From UBA1930 sp943368475 (GTDB lineage: Bacteria; Bacteroidota; Bacteroidia; Chitinophagales; Chitinophagaceae): 64,000 bases of DNA. Each line of letters opens with the position of its first letter. Within the stretch, counting starts at the first letter, position 1. The position numbers were made by a program, and so were the translations under genes. The notes beneath the pieces are model-generated. The model was given only the letters and a program-made list of their open reading frames with translations, made no database searches and had not been told where the DNA came from. The stretch covers positions 62,001 to 126,000 of the forward strand of contig CALRLF020000001.1 in assembly GCA_943368475.1 (NCBI GenBank). The letters are read 5' to 3'. Positions 35,230 through 44,320 of the stretch are shown here, piece after piece.

Positions 35230-35236
35230 GATTTTT

Positions 35237-36790
35237 TTATTGAGGTTCATTAAATAATGAATGCATTTTTTTGTGTGGACTTTTTTTAATCTCAACACGA
35301 ATATTTTTCAAATGTGCATGACAAAGAAAGTTATTTACTTCCTCTATAATGTCTTTATCAATAAAATCGGCTCTATGGGCATCAATAAGTACGTAAGCAT
35401 TTTCAGGCACATCTTCGAGTTTTTTCTTTATGATTGGTTTATTTAAAAAGGATACATCTTTTCTTAAACGTATTAGATAATTGCTGTTATCATTAACAAC
35501 AAAGACGGCCGAACGAAAATTACTCCTTACCATGTAAAACAAACCAACAACAATTCCTACACAAATTCCTTTTAACAAATCGGTCATTAAAATTGCTGCT
35601 ATTGTTATTACAAATGGTACAAATTGATCCCAGCCTTTTTGATAAAACTCTTTAAATAAAGATACTTTAGCCAGCTTATATCCTGTAAAAATTAAAATAG
35701 ATGCCAATGCACTTAATGGAATCTTATTGAGAATTAACGGTATAAAAACTACGCAAATAAGTAATAAAACCCCATGAGAAATAGCACTGATTTTTGTTTT
35801 ACCACCAGCAGCAACATTGGCCGAACTTCTTACAACCACCGATGTTAGCGGCAAGCCACCAATTAAACCAGAAACAACATTACCAATTCCCTGAGCTTTT
35901 AGTTCTCTGTTGGTTGGTGTAACTCTTTTTAAAGGATCTAATTTGTCTACAGCTTCAATACCTAATAATGTTTCCAAGCTTGCAACAATTGCTAGAGTTA
36001 CTGCTGTAATCCAAACCTGCGGATTATTTAAGTATTTTATATCTGGGAAAGTGAAAAAAGTAAAAAACTCTTGTACATTTTGAGCAATAGGTAATGCAAC
36101 CAAGTGTTTTGCTTCTAAGGCATAATCGGGTTTTGTTGTTTTAAAAAATTCGTTGATTAAAGTTCCAACAATTACAACCACTAATGCTCCTGGCACCAAT
36201 TGAAGTACACGTATTTTCTTAAAGGTTTTGTTTTCCCAAAGCATTAAAATTAAAATTCCAACACCACCAATAAGTGCTGCTGAGGGTGTAATGAACCTTA
36301 TAGCGTTTAAAATACCAGAAAATGTATTTTCAGAATCATTTTGTGAGAAACTTTCATCTCCTTCAAAGTCTTTATCGTACCCAACCAAATGTGGCAGCTG
36401 CTTTAAAATGAGTATTAAACCAATAGCTGCCAACATACCTTTAATTACAGAGTTGGGAACATAATCACCAATTACACCTGCTTTTATAAAACCTAAAATA
36501 ACTTGTAAAATACCTGCAATTACAACTGCAAGTAAAAAGGCTTCGTACACTTGTAATTTTAAAATTGCTGTAGCTACAATAACTGTTAAACCAGCTGCAG
36601 GACCACTTACACTAAGTTGGGACCCACTTAATAATCCAATGACCACACCTCCTACAATACCTGCAATAATACCTGAGAAAAGTGGAGCTCCACTACCCAA
36701 AGCAATGCCCAGACACAGTGGCAAAGCAACTAATAAAACAACAATAGATGCAGGAATATCGGCACCTACATTCTGAAAATACTTTTTCAT
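35237..36790 (-). CDS. SulP-family anion (probable bicarbonate) transporter
   Basis: A 517-residue membrane transporter with about 11-12 hydrophobic segments. The SulP signature is seen in PLCLGIALGSGAPLFSGIIAGIVGGVV and SGPAAGLTVIVATAIL, with GLIGGLPLTSVVVRSSANVAAGGKTKISAISHG as the later consensus. A C-terminal STAS-like domain follows (NAYVLIDAHRADFIDKDIIEEVNNF). SulP proteins carry sulfate or bicarbonate; the next gene is a carbonic anhydrase, which favours bicarbonate. It starts with ATG and the two form an operon. Confidence 0.88.
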   Translation of the reverse strand: MKKYFQNVGADIPASIVVLLVALPLCLGIALGSGAPLFSGIIAGIVGGVVIGLLSGSQLSVSGPAAGLTVIVATAILKLQVYEAFLLAVVIAGILQVILGFIKAGVIGDYVPNSVIKGMLAAIGLILILKQLPHLVGYDKDFEGDESFSQNDSENTFSGILNAIRFITPSAALIGGVGILILMLWENKTFKKIRVLQLVPGALVVVIVGTLINEFFKTTKPDYALEAKHLVALPIAQNVQEFFTFFTFPDIKYLNNPQVWITAVTLAIVASLETLLGIEAVDKLDPLKRVTPTNRELKAQGIGNVVSGLIGGLPLTSVVVRSSANVAAGGKTKISAISHGVLLLICVVFIPLILNKIPLSALASILIFTGYKLAKVSLFKEFYQKGWDQFVPFVITIAAILMTDLLKGICVGIVVGLFYMVRSNFRSAVFVVNDNSNYLIRLRKDVSFLNKPIIKKKLEDVPENAYVLIDAHRADFIDKDIIEEVNNFLCHAHLKNIRVEIKKSPHKKMHSLFNEPQ

Positions 36791-36950
36791 TTAAATAACC
36801 AATTGATATGAACAATACGTAAACATAATTGATAAAATAGCTATTTGCATTATCATCTACTTACTAAATACTTTATCAAGTAAACGAGTGCAAACTAGCC
36901 TATCTTTTAACTTGGGAACAGTTAGAAGTTAATTTTATTAAAGTTAATGC

Positions 36951-37247
36951 TTAACAATTTGGAGGAGGAACTAAAATTTCGTTGGAGAAGTTATGTGGTA
37001 AAGCCACATTATTAAATGTAAATTGATGCTGCGAAATGATGGAAACCACAGCAGCTAGTGGATTTGACCAATCTATAAATTCGCTTTTACCAGAAACTTT
37101 TTTTATAGCATCTTTTTCAATATCAAGTGAATGAGGAATTTCTTCGGTAAATACATTATTAAATATTGCAGCACCCATTTGTTGTACAGGCAATACTTGC
37201 ACAGCCAAAATAAGGATGAGAAATATGTTAATAATTTTTTTAGTCAT
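36951..37247 (-). CDS. Small predicted exported protein of unknown function
   Basis: A 98-residue protein from the ATG at 37247 (MTKKIINIFL). The hydrophobic N-terminus (INIFLILILAVQVLPVQQMG) looks like a signal peptide or anchor. The rest holds an acidic stretch (FTEEIPHSLDIEKD) and ends with ILVPPPNC, a proline run and terminal Cys that I do not recognise. An upstream frame to 37280 adds eleven residues without support. It is transcribed alone, away from the sulP operon. Confidence 0.55.
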   Translation of the reverse strand: MTKKIINIFLILILAVQVLPVQQMGAAIFNNVFTEEIPHSLDIEKDAIKKVSGKSEFIDWSNPLAAVVSIISQHQFTFNNVALPHNFSNEILVPPPNC

Positions 37248-37312
37248 TCGCTGCGAATGTATAGATCTAATTGTTAACAATTGGATCTTATATTTTGTTT
37301 AACAAAATGATT

Positions 37313-37351
37313 ACAAAAAGCCAACAGGCTTAAATATTGTTGGCTTTTTGT
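37313..37351 (-). terminator. Terminator after fabG
   Basis: ACAAAAAGCCAACA (37313-37326) / TGTTGGCTTTTTGT (37338-37351), a 14-bp stem; on the minus strand it stands 9 bp after the fabG stop and has a T-rich descending arm. Confidence 0.75.
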
Positions 37352-37359
37352 ACCAACCC

Positions 37360-38115
37360 TTAAATATTTAAACCGCCACATGCACTTAAAACCTGACCTG
37401 TGATGTAACTGCTCATATCACTAGCTAAGAATAAGGTGGTATTGGCAATTTCTTCAGCCTTACCAAATCGGCCTAAAGGAATTTTCTTTAAAAAATCTAC
37501 AGCTGCATCTCCATCTTGCAAATAATGGGTCATATCGGTTTCAATAAAACCTGGAGCAATGGCATTGCAACGAATATTTCTGCTTCCCAATTCGTGGGCA
37601 ACACTTTTAGTAAACCCAATAATACCTGCTTTACTTGCAGCATAAGAACTTTGACCAGCATTACCACGAATACCAATAATTGAGCTCATGTTTATGATAG
37701 AACCTTGCTTTGCTTTCATCATTGGACGAATCACTTGCTTGGTCATGTTGAACACACTTTTGAGGTTAATGTCCATAACATCATCCCACTGTTCAGGGGT
37801 CATTCTCAATAATAAATTGTCTTTGCTAATGCCTGCATTGTTTACACAAACATCTATACTGCCAAATTCTTTTAATACATCGTTTACAAAAGATTCACTT
37901 TGTGCAAAATCGCCTGCATTGCTTTTGTATGCTTTTGCTTTAACACCTAGAGCTATTAATTGAGCTTCTAAAGCTGCAGCTTTTTCGGCACTGCTATCAC
38001 TAACATAAGAGAATGCTATATTACTACCATGTTCAGCTAATTTAATTGCAATGGCAGCCCCAATTCCACGAGCTGCACCAGTTACGATACTTGTTTTTCC
38101 TTCTAAGAGTTTCAT
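37360..38115 (-). CDS. fabG: 3-oxoacyl-[acyl-carrier-protein] reductase FabG
   Basis: NADPH-dependent short-chain dehydrogenase of fatty-acid elongation. The 251-residue protein has the cofactor loop TGAARGIGAA (about 11-20), NNAG, the catalytic Ser in MSSIIGIRGN, and YAASKAG (Tyr-x3-Lys), then IAPGFIETDM and the C-terminal SSYITGQVLSACGGL. Length and motifs fit FabG well; other short-chain reductases with the same fold cannot be fully excluded. It follows the GxxExxY gene by 34 bp on the same strand. Confidence 0.88.
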   Translation of the reverse strand: MKLLEGKTSIVTGAARGIGAAIAIKLAEHGSNIAFSYVSDSSAEKAAALEAQLIALGVKAKAYKSNAGDFAQSESFVNDVLKEFGSIDVCVNNAGISKDNLLLRMTPEQWDDVMDINLKSVFNMTKQVIRPMMKAKQGSIINMSSIIGIRGNAGQSSYAASKAGIIGFTKSVAHELGSRNIRCNAIAPGFIETDMTHYLQDGDAAVDFLKKIPLGRFGKAEEIANTTLFLASDMSSYITGQVLSACGGLNI

Positions 38116-38149
38116 GACCTTGATTTTAAGGATTTAAAGATTTACATGG

Positions 38150-38527
38150 CTATAATAACTTATTATTATATAGTCGTTTAAATTGCAAAGAAAGGCTTCC
38201 AAAATTAATTAACAACCCAATTTTTATTTTAGCTGCTTCTAAATAATTTAAACCCTGTGCCAAATGAACATCTTCTAATTGACTTACTGCCTTCAATTCA
38301 ACCATTACTGTATTCTCAATAAATAAATCAACATATCTTTTGCCAATTGGTACGCCGCTATAAAAAATATCCATTTCTTGTTCACTAATAAAACTTAATC
38401 CAGTTTTTTTAAGCTCTATTTCCATAGCTCTGTGATATATTTTTTCGTGAAAGCCAGATTTTAATTCTGCATGAACCTTCATGGCACAACCAATAATTTT
38501 ATGTGTCAATTCTTCATTAGCCATCAT
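38150..38527 (-). CDS. GxxExxY family protein (PD-(D/E)xK nuclease-like)
   Basis: A 125-residue protein of the GxxExxY family, named for the motif seen here as GFHEKIY. The series continues with YVDLFIENTVMVELKAV, which has the Asp...Glu-x-Lys pattern of the PD-(D/E)xK nuclease fold, and ends AKIGLLINFGSLSLQFKRLY, typical of the family. Members are frequent in Bacteroidota and often stand alone; the biological role is not known. Start could be the first or second of two adjacent ATGs (38527 or 38524). Confidence 0.85.
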   Translation of the reverse strand: MMANEELTHKIIGCAMKVHAELKSGFHEKIYHRAMEIELKKTGLSFISEQEMDIFYSGVPIGKRYVDLFIENTVMVELKAVSQLEDVHLAQGLNYLEAAKIKIGLLINFGSLSLQFKRLYNNKLL

Positions 38528-38535
38528 GATAATCT

Positions 38536-40074
38536 TTAAATTTTTTCAATCATGGTTTTCATTTCTTCTATGTAAACCCTTTCATTACTCAATCTTGGAA
38601 TTTTATGCTGACCACCTAATTTGCCTTTACTACGCAACCAATTGGTAAAAACAGTTTTTTGTACCGCATGAATTACTGGCATTCTCAACGCAATGTCTTT
38701 ATGCCTTTTTGCTTCATAGTCACTATTCAAGTTTTTTAAAGCACAATCTAATTCGTAAGCAAATTCGTTTAGGTTAGCTGGATTATTCTCAAATTCAATT
38801 AACCATTCATGAGCTCCGTTGCTGTTGTCGCTAAAGTAAATTGGGGCTGCTGTGTAATCGTTTACTACCACATTACATTTTTCACTTGCTATAGCAATTG
38901 CTTTATCGGTATTATCTACAATTAGTTCTTCACCAAATGCATTGATATAATGCTTTAATCTTCCTGTTACCCTAATTTTAAAGGGATACAAAGAAGTAAA
39001 TGCAATGGTATCGCCAACCAAATAACGCCACAAACCACCGTTGGTAGAAATTACAAGGGCATAATTTTTATCTACTTCAACATCTTTTAATCCAATGGTT
39101 TTTGGTTCAGCTTTTCCATATTCTTCTACTGGCATAAACTCGTAAAAAATGCCATGTTCTAAAAACAACAGCATTCCGTCATCCGTTGGATCGTTTTGAG
39201 CAGCAAAAAAACCTTCACTAGCATTGTACACATTCAAATAAGTAATATCGCCACCAATTAATTGTTTAAACTGCTCTTTATAAGGTGTAAAAGAAACGCC
39301 ACCGTGCAAGTACAATTCTAAATTTGGCCAAACTTCTTTCAATGTTTGTTTACCAGTAATTTCTAGAATACGTTTTATTAAAACCATTGTCCAAGTTGGA
39401 ACACCAGACATAGAAGTTACATCTTCATGAATGGTTTGTTGTGCAATGGCTTCTATTTTAGATTCCCATTCATCCATTAAAGCAATAGATAATTCTGGTG
39501 TACGAATCCAGTTGGCCCAAACAGGTGTATTTTGAAAAAGCACTGCACTTAAATCGCCATAATGTACTTCTTCGTTTAAATGATTGATTTGATGACTACC
39601 ACCAATGAGTAATCCTTTGCCTGTAAGTAAATCGCTATCAGGGTTTAAATTATAGTACATGCTTAACACATCTTTACTCCCCTGAAAGTGGCAATCGTTT
39701 AAGCTTTCTTCGGTAATAGGAATGAATTTGCTTTTATCGCTGGTGGTGCCACTACTTTTTGCAAACCAGTTTACAGGTGTATTCCACAATAAGTTTTGTT
39801 CACCCAGCATTAATTTTTCTATGCAAGGCTTTAAATCTTCGTATGAGTGAATAGGAACCGCTTTTTTAAAATCTCTTACATTAAAAAGATTGTTGAGCCC
39901 ATATTTTCTGCCAATTTCGGTAAACTGGGCATGTGTAATTAAATCTTGTAAAACCTCACGTTGTGCTGCAATGGGATTTTGTATCCATTGTTCGATACGC
40001 CAATGACGCATTCGGGCAAGTCGTGATATTGCGGGGCTAAACAGTTTCATTTTAGGGGTTGTTGCAAAATACAT
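38536..40074 (-). CDS. GH3 auxin-responsive promoter family protein
   Basis: Adenylate-forming acyl-acid amido synthetase family, known from plants (GH3) and found widely in Bacteroidota. The about 512-residue product has the ATP-binding motif FAKSSGTTSDKSKFIPIT, the LYLHGGVSFTPYKEQF segment, and YNASEGFFAAQND, with GRLKHYINAFGEELIVDN near the C-terminal domain. Start ATG at 40074; another ATG at 40050 (MKLFSPAIS) is also plausible because many homologues begin there. The bacterial substrate is not known. It is followed 8 bp later by the GxxExxY gene. Confidence 0.88.
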   Translation of the reverse strand: MYFATTPKMKLFSPAISRLARMRHWRIEQWIQNPIAAQREVLQDLITHAQFTEIGRKYGLNNLFNVRDFKKAVPIHSYEDLKPCIEKLMLGEQNLLWNTPVNWFAKSSGTTSDKSKFIPITEESLNDCHFQGSKDVLSMYYNLNPDSDLLTGKGLLIGGSHQINHLNEEVHYGDLSAVLFQNTPVWANWIRTPELSIALMDEWESKIEAIAQQTIHEDVTSMSGVPTWTMVLIKRILEITGKQTLKEVWPNLELYLHGGVSFTPYKEQFKQLIGGDITYLNVYNASEGFFAAQNDPTDDGMLLFLEHGIFYEFMPVEEYGKAEPKTIGLKDVEVDKNYALVISTNGGLWRYLVGDTIAFTSLYPFKIRVTGRLKHYINAFGEELIVDNTDKAIAIASEKCNVVVNDYTAAPIYFSDNSNGAHEWLIEFENNPANLNEFAYELDCALKNLNSDYEAKRHKDIALRMPVIHAVQKTVFTNWLRSKGKLGGQHKIPRLSNERVYIEEMKTMIEKI

Positions 40075-40107
40075 AATGATAAGCAAATGAAGAAACTTTT
40101 AGTTACC

Positions 40108-40932
40108 TCATTCATTTACAGTTTCTGATTCTGCTTCATTCATTCTATGTTCTTCAGCAATAGTTGCACTATCCTTCATTCCCATTTCAATAATCCAGTC
40201 TTTACGTTTCAATTCGAAATTGGTACCTAAATACAAGCGTTTTACTTGTTCGTCTTCTGCCAATTCTTCGGCAGTGCCATGTTTAAAAATTTTGCCATCA
40301 ATTAACAAATAAGCTCTATCACAAATAGATAAGGTTTCGTTTACATTATGATCGGTAATTAAAATACCAATATTCTTAAATTTCAATTTTGCAACTACAC
40401 TTTGAATATCTTCTACAGCAATAGGATCTACGCCAGCAAAAGGTTCATCTAATAAAATAAATTTAGGATCAACTGCCAAAGCCCTGGCAATTTCAGTTCT
40501 TCGCCTTTCTCCACCACTTAAACTATCCCCATTGTTTTTACGAACATGATGCAGGTTAAATTCGTCTAATAAACTTTCCAGTTTCTTCTGACGTTCTGCT
40601 TTAGAAAGCTTGGTCATTTCAAGCACCGCCATAATATTATCCTCTACACTCAATTTTCTAAAAACACTAGCCTCTTGTGGTAAATAACCAATACCCATTT
40701 GTGCACGTTTATACATGGGTAATTTGGTAATATTAATGTCGTTTAAAAAAACATCGCCTTCATCAGGTTTTATTAAACCCACCACCATATAAAAACTAGT
40801 GGTTTTACCAGCACCGTTGGGACCCAATAAACCTACAATTTCTCCTTGTTTAACCGAAACACTAACATGATTTACTACAGTACGGTTTTTATAGGTTTTT
40901 ACCAGCTCTTTTGTATGTATTGTAAGACTCAA
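40108..40932 (-). CDS. lptB: LPS export ABC transporter ATP-binding protein LptB
   Basis: Cytoplasmic ATPase that drives lipopolysaccharide extraction through LptFG. Motifs: Walker A GLLGPNGAGKTTSF, Q-loop GYLPQEASVFRKLSV, signature DSLSGGERRRTEIARALA, Walker B FILLDEPFAGVDP and ITDHNV. The GYLPQEASVFRKLSVEDNI block is distinctive for LptB. I set the start at a TTG (40932, MSLTIHTKEL); the open frame extends 40 residues further but that part has no similarity. About 30 extra residues after the core (from about DWIIEMGMKD) form an acidic tail. Confidence 0.92.
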   Translation of the reverse strand: MSLTIHTKELVKTYKNRTVVNHVSVSVKQGEIVGLLGPNGAGKTTSFYMVVGLIKPDEGDVFLNDINITKLPMYKRAQMGIGYLPQEASVFRKLSVEDNIMAVLEMTKLSKAERQKKLESLLDEFNLHHVRKNNGDSLSGGERRRTEIARALAVDPKFILLDEPFAGVDPIAVEDIQSVVAKLKFKNIGILITDHNVNETLSICDRAYLLIDGKIFKHGTAEELAEDEQVKRLYLGTNFELKRKDWIIEMGMKDSATIAEEHRMNEAESETVNE

Positions 40933-41094
40933 AGTATAAATCGTTTTAACAAAAATATGCTGTAATACTATTGATTGGCATTTATAATAGTTAATCTTAG
41001 TGCAACAAACACTGTATTTTAAAACAAAAGCATGGCTAATTGCTTTTTTCAAATGAAAAAACTATTTTAGTATTCTCCTTTTGTAAACTGTATT

Positions 41095-41898
41095 ATGAAA
41101 ACACTACTTCTATATATCAATTTATTGCTTTGTATACAAGTGATTGCTCAGCCAAGTGACGAAAAGGATTTCTTAACAAAAGACACAATGAGTAATAAAA
41201 ATGCTGTTGTTAACGCTGCAGTTGCTAAAAGCTTTTTTTCTACAGATAATGCAAAAGTGCTGCGTTTTAATTTGCTCGATAGAATACAAGCCGAATACTG
41301 CTTTTGGACAGAACCTGCAGTTAAAATTGAAACACAAAAAGAAGTAGTAGATAGAATTAAAGCTTATTGGGCAGTAATTAATATTTATCCAACTACCAAA
41401 GAAATTACTACTTACAGTTGGCAAGAAAAACACCCTTGGAGTGCTGCTTTTATTTCCTGGTGTATGAAAACAGCCGGCTATGATAGCATGTTTAAATATG
41501 CACCCAACCATGCAGAGTATATTGTTTGGGCAAAACAAAACCGCTTGAAAAAAGATAGTGCAAATCCTTTTTGGGCTTATACCATAACCGACTCAGCAGC
41601 TGCATGGCCAAAAGCTGGCGACCTACTCTGTAAAAACAGAAGTGGCAAAAAATTTACATTATACTCTATAGAGGAAAAATGTATTTCACACTGCGATGTA
41701 GTTTTAGATGTAGATAAAGACAATGGTATTATTACCACTATTGGTGGCAATGTTTTAGATAAAGTAAACAAGCGTTGGGTATTTTTAAATAAAGATGGTT
41801 TCATAGATAACAACGCCAATTGGCTTTGCTTTGATGCAAATGGCGTTGCTGTGAGTGGAGCACAGCAAGAGTTTTTTGCAGTGATAAAAGTATTATAG
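41095..41898 (+). CDS. DUF2272-type exported protein (CHAP-like)
   Basis: A 267-residue exported protein with a signal peptide (KTLLLYINLLLCIQVIAQ). The middle carries the DUF2272 features: PWSAAFISWCMKTAGYDSMF (likely catalytic Cys), HAEYIVWA, KAGDLLCKNRSGKKF, and SHCDVVLDVD (likely His), with TTIGGNV later. These resemble CHAP/NlpC-P60 cysteine hydrolases that cut peptidoglycan, though activity is unproven for this family. It is divergent from lptB and closed by a terminator. Confidence 0.8.
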   Translation: MKTLLLYINLLLCIQVIAQPSDEKDFLTKDTMSNKNAVVNAAVAKSFFSTDNAKVLRFNLLDRIQAEYCFWTEPAVKIETQKEVVDRIKAYWAVINIYPTTKEITTYSWQEKHPWSAAFISWCMKTAGYDSMFKYAPNHAEYIVWAKQNRLKKDSANPFWAYTITDSAAAWPKAGDLLCKNRSGKKFTLYSIEEKCISHCDVVLDVDKDNGIITTIGGNVLDKVNKRWVFLNKDGFIDNNANWLCFDANGVAVSGAQQEFFAVIKVL

Positions 41899-41916
41899 AA
41901 GTATTGTTGTTTTGAT

Positions 41917-41947
41917 AAAACCCTGTACAGATTTGCACAGGGTTTTT
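41917..41947 (+). terminator. Terminator after the DUF2272 gene
   Basis: AAACCCTGT (41918-41926) / ACAGGGTTT (41937-41945) followed by T residues, 19 bp after the stop. Confidence 0.75.
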
Positions 41948-41983
41948 GTTTTACTGTATATTGCAACAATTTTATAAGCAAGC

Positions 41984-42937
41984 ATGAAAGTTACCGAACA
42001 TATTGAACAAGCAAAAGACACCTTGGTTTCTTTTGAAATTTTACCGCCTTTAAAAGGCAAAAGCATAAACTCGATTTACGAACATTTAGACCCTTTAATG
42101 GAGTTTAAACCCAGCTGGATTAATGTTACTTATCACCGCAGTGAAAGTATGTTTAAGAAAAAAGCCGATGGTACTTTTGATAAAGTAGAAGTTCGTAAAC
42201 GACCAGGAACTGTGGGTATTTGTGCTGCAATAATGAACCATTACCGTATAGATACAGTTCCTCATTTTATTTGTGGCGGCTTTACCAAACGTGAATGTGA
42301 AGATGCTTTAATTGATTTGAACTTTTTAGGTATTGATAATGTATTGGTTTTACGTGGCGATGCCGAAAAAAACGAGCCCAGTTTTGTGCCTGAAAAAGAT
42401 GGCCATGCCTATGCCATTGATTTGCAAAAGCAGGTTGCCAATTTAAATCATGGATTGTATTTGGATGAAGACATACAAAATGGTGGTAAAACCAACTTTT
42501 GCATTGGTACGGCAGGCTATCCTGAAAAGCATTTTGAAGCACCCAATCTTGAAATAGATTTACAACGCTTAAAAGACAAAGTAGATGCTGGTGCCGATTA
42601 TGTAATGACACAAATGTTCTTCGATAACCAAAAGTTTTTTGATTTTGTAAAAGCTTGTCGAGATATGGGTATTAATGTACCTATTATTCCAGGATTAAAA
42701 CCCATTACCAATAAAAAACAATTAACTGTTTTACCAAGAATTTTTCATGTGGATATTCCAACCGATTTATCGAATGCAATTATGAAATGTAAAACCGATA
42801 TTGAAGTAGAAGCCGTTGGTACAGAATGGTTATTGCAGCAAAGTAGAGAACTCAAAGAGTTTGGTGTACCTGTTTTACACTACTACACATTGGGTAAACC
42901 CAAAGTAATTAGAAATGTAGTTAAAGAAATATTCTAA
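41984..42937 (+). CDS. metF: Methylenetetrahydrofolate reductase
   Basis: Reduces 5,10-methylene-THF to 5-methyl-THF for methionine synthesis, using FAD. The 317-residue TIM-barrel shows SFEILPPLKGKSI (catalytic Glu region), WINVTYHRSE, the ALIDLNFLGIDNVLVLRGD block (FAD/folate Asp), NFCIGTAGYPEKHFEAPN, and DYVMTQMFFDNQKFFDFV with GINVPIIPGLKPI. All are standard. It is preceded by a terminator and followed by another, so it is a single-gene unit. Confidence 0.95.
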   Translation: MKVTEHIEQAKDTLVSFEILPPLKGKSINSIYEHLDPLMEFKPSWINVTYHRSESMFKKKADGTFDKVEVRKRPGTVGICAAIMNHYRIDTVPHFICGGFTKRECEDALIDLNFLGIDNVLVLRGDAEKNEPSFVPEKDGHAYAIDLQKQVANLNHGLYLDEDIQNGGKTNFCIGTAGYPEKHFEAPNLEIDLQRLKDKVDAGADYVMTQMFFDNQKFFDFVKACRDMGINVPIIPGLKPITNKKQLTVLPRIFHVDIPTDLSNAIMKCKTDIEVEAVGTEWLLQQSRELKEFGVPVLHYYTLGKPKVIRNVVKEIF

Positions 42938-42938
42938 C

Positions 42939-42971
42939 AAAAATGCTCTTCAAAATTGAAGAGTATTTTTA
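42939..42971 (+). terminator. Terminator after metF
   Basis: AAAATGCTCTTCAA (42940-42953) / TTGAAGAGTATTTT (42957-42970). Almost the same sequence serves as a terminator at 57547-57578. Confidence 0.78.
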
Positions 42972-42998
42972 ATTATACAAAGCCTATTTTGAAGCTGT

Positions 42999-43466
42999 TT
43001 AAATTAACCCAAATTGTTTACTGTGGTGCTGTACATGTTTGTAATGCAATAGAATCCATTCTTCAAAATTCAATGCCCCAAAAACAGGATGTGTTGTTAC
43101 TCCACCTTGGTTTTGTTCAAAGTAAACAACAAAATCATTTATTTGTTTTTCCAGTTTACTGATAGCAACTTCAATAGATTCATTTCTTACAGGCAAAGGT
43201 TCATCAGGAATAATCGCTGCTGGAGCTTTTGTATTTTCCCTAAACGGCTTATCACTCAATAAAAATTCTTTCAATTTGGGTAAATGTTCAGCAGGCGTAA
43301 CAAATGGCAACTGAATTTTATTGGATGATACCTTAAAAAAATCGGCTACATGCTCAACCATTTGCCGAAAATTCATTTTACCCCAATTGGCATTCACCAT
43401 TGGGTTAGCAGATTTAATTAATGCAGGAAATGTAGTAGTAATAAATGCAAGCTTTTCATTATCCAT
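42999..43466 (-). CDS. DinB/DUF1569-like protein
   Basis: A 155-residue four-helix-bundle protein of the DinB superfamily. From the ATG at 43466 it reads MDNEKLAFITTTFPALIKSA; the His in QMVEHVADFF and the C-terminal HYKHVQHHSKQFGL supply the usual metal-binding positions. The upstream extension to 43505 crosses into the adk terminator region and is not supported. DinB-like proteins are often thiol transferases or stress proteins, but this group has no assigned reaction. Confidence 0.8.
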   Translation of the reverse strand: MDNEKLAFITTTFPALIKSANPMVNANWGKMNFRQMVEHVADFFKVSSNKIQLPFVTPAEHLPKLKEFLLSDKPFRENTKAPAAIIPDEPLPVRNESIEVAISKLEKQINDFVVYFEQNQGGVTTHPVFGALNFEEWILLHYKHVQHHSKQFGLI

Positions 43467-43494
43467 ATAGCAAAACGGTTTATAGTGAAAGTAT

Positions 43495-43526
43495 AAAAAA
43501 ACCACAGCATTCGCTGTGGTTTTTTG
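43495..43526 (-). terminator. Terminator after adk
   Basis: CCACAGC (43502-43508) / GCTGTGG (43513-43519) with A/T runs on both sides, lying between adk (ends 43574) and the DinB-like gene start on the minus strand. Confidence 0.75.
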
Positions 43527-43573
43527 CAGTTGGTATTGATTGCTTAAAGGGTTACAATCAGTTCGGTAATTTA

Positions 43574-44152
43574 TTAAGACATTCTTTTATCAATTTCGTT
43601 GCATAGAGCATCAAAAATTTCTGTAACAGTTCCTTCACCTTTAATGGCTACTACTTTATCAAATTTTGCATAGTAATCGGCAACTACAGTTGTTTTCTTT
43701 TCGTACTCAGTAATTCTTGCTCTAATTACTTCTTCATTGGTATCATCACTTCTTCCACTGGTTAATCCACGGTTTAATAATCTTTTCACCAATTCTTCTT
43801 CACTTACTTGCAGTGCCAATACAACACCAATTTCGGTTTTCTTTAGTTGCAATAATTTATCCAATGCCTCACTTTGAGCTTCAGTTCTCGGAAAACCATC
43901 AAACAAAAATCCTTTTACTTGTGGGTTAGCATCCAAAGCACTACTAATCATGCCAATTACTACCTCATCGGGTACCAACTGACCTTTATCCATAAAATTT
44001 TTTGCTTCTAATCCCAATGGTGTTTTTGTTGCAATTTCACTGCGTAGCAAATCACCTGTACTCAAATGTTTTAATTGATATTTTGCAATTAATTGCTCAC
44101 TTTGTGTACCTTTTCCACTTCCTGGAGGGCCAAATAGTATAATATTAAACAT
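43574..44152 (-). CDS. adk: Adenylate kinase
   Basis: Interconverts ATP + AMP and 2 ADP. From ATG 44152 (MFNIILFGPPGSGKGTQSEQL) the 192-residue protein has the P-loop GPPGSGKGT, STGDLLRSEI, GFLFDGFPRT and RLLNRGLTSGRSDDTNEEVIRARI (short LID without zinc Cys). An AAGG lies about 13 bases upstream. A nine-residue longer frame from 44179 is not needed. Identification is secure. Confidence 0.95.
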   Translation of the reverse strand: MFNIILFGPPGSGKGTQSEQLIAKYQLKHLSTGDLLRSEIATKTPLGLEAKNFMDKGQLVPDEVVIGMISSALDANPQVKGFLFDGFPRTEAQSEALDKLLQLKKTEIGVVLALQVSEEELVKRLLNRGLTSGRSDDTNEEVIRARITEYEKKTTVVADYYAKFDKVVAIKGEGTVTEIFDALCNEIDKRMS

Positions 44153-44320
44153 GGGGCTTACTAACCTTACTTGAAGCACAAATATAAGGCAAGCTTGTTA
44201 AAACACATTAACAACTAAGTATTTATTACCAATGTAAGGTGTTGTAAAAACGAACGTTTATAAGTTTAATCAAACTTTTTATACAGTTAAAACGTAATTA
44301 ATCAGGAAAATTAAACAGAA

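Noticed and set aside
36228..36464. A 78-codon frame on the plus strand
   Set aside because: Antisense to sulP in an area with clear transporter similarity.
40933..41052. A 40-residue N-terminal extension of LptB
   Set aside because: Those codons show no similarity to LptB and cross the promoter area shared with the divergent gene; the TTG at 40932 fits the family start better.
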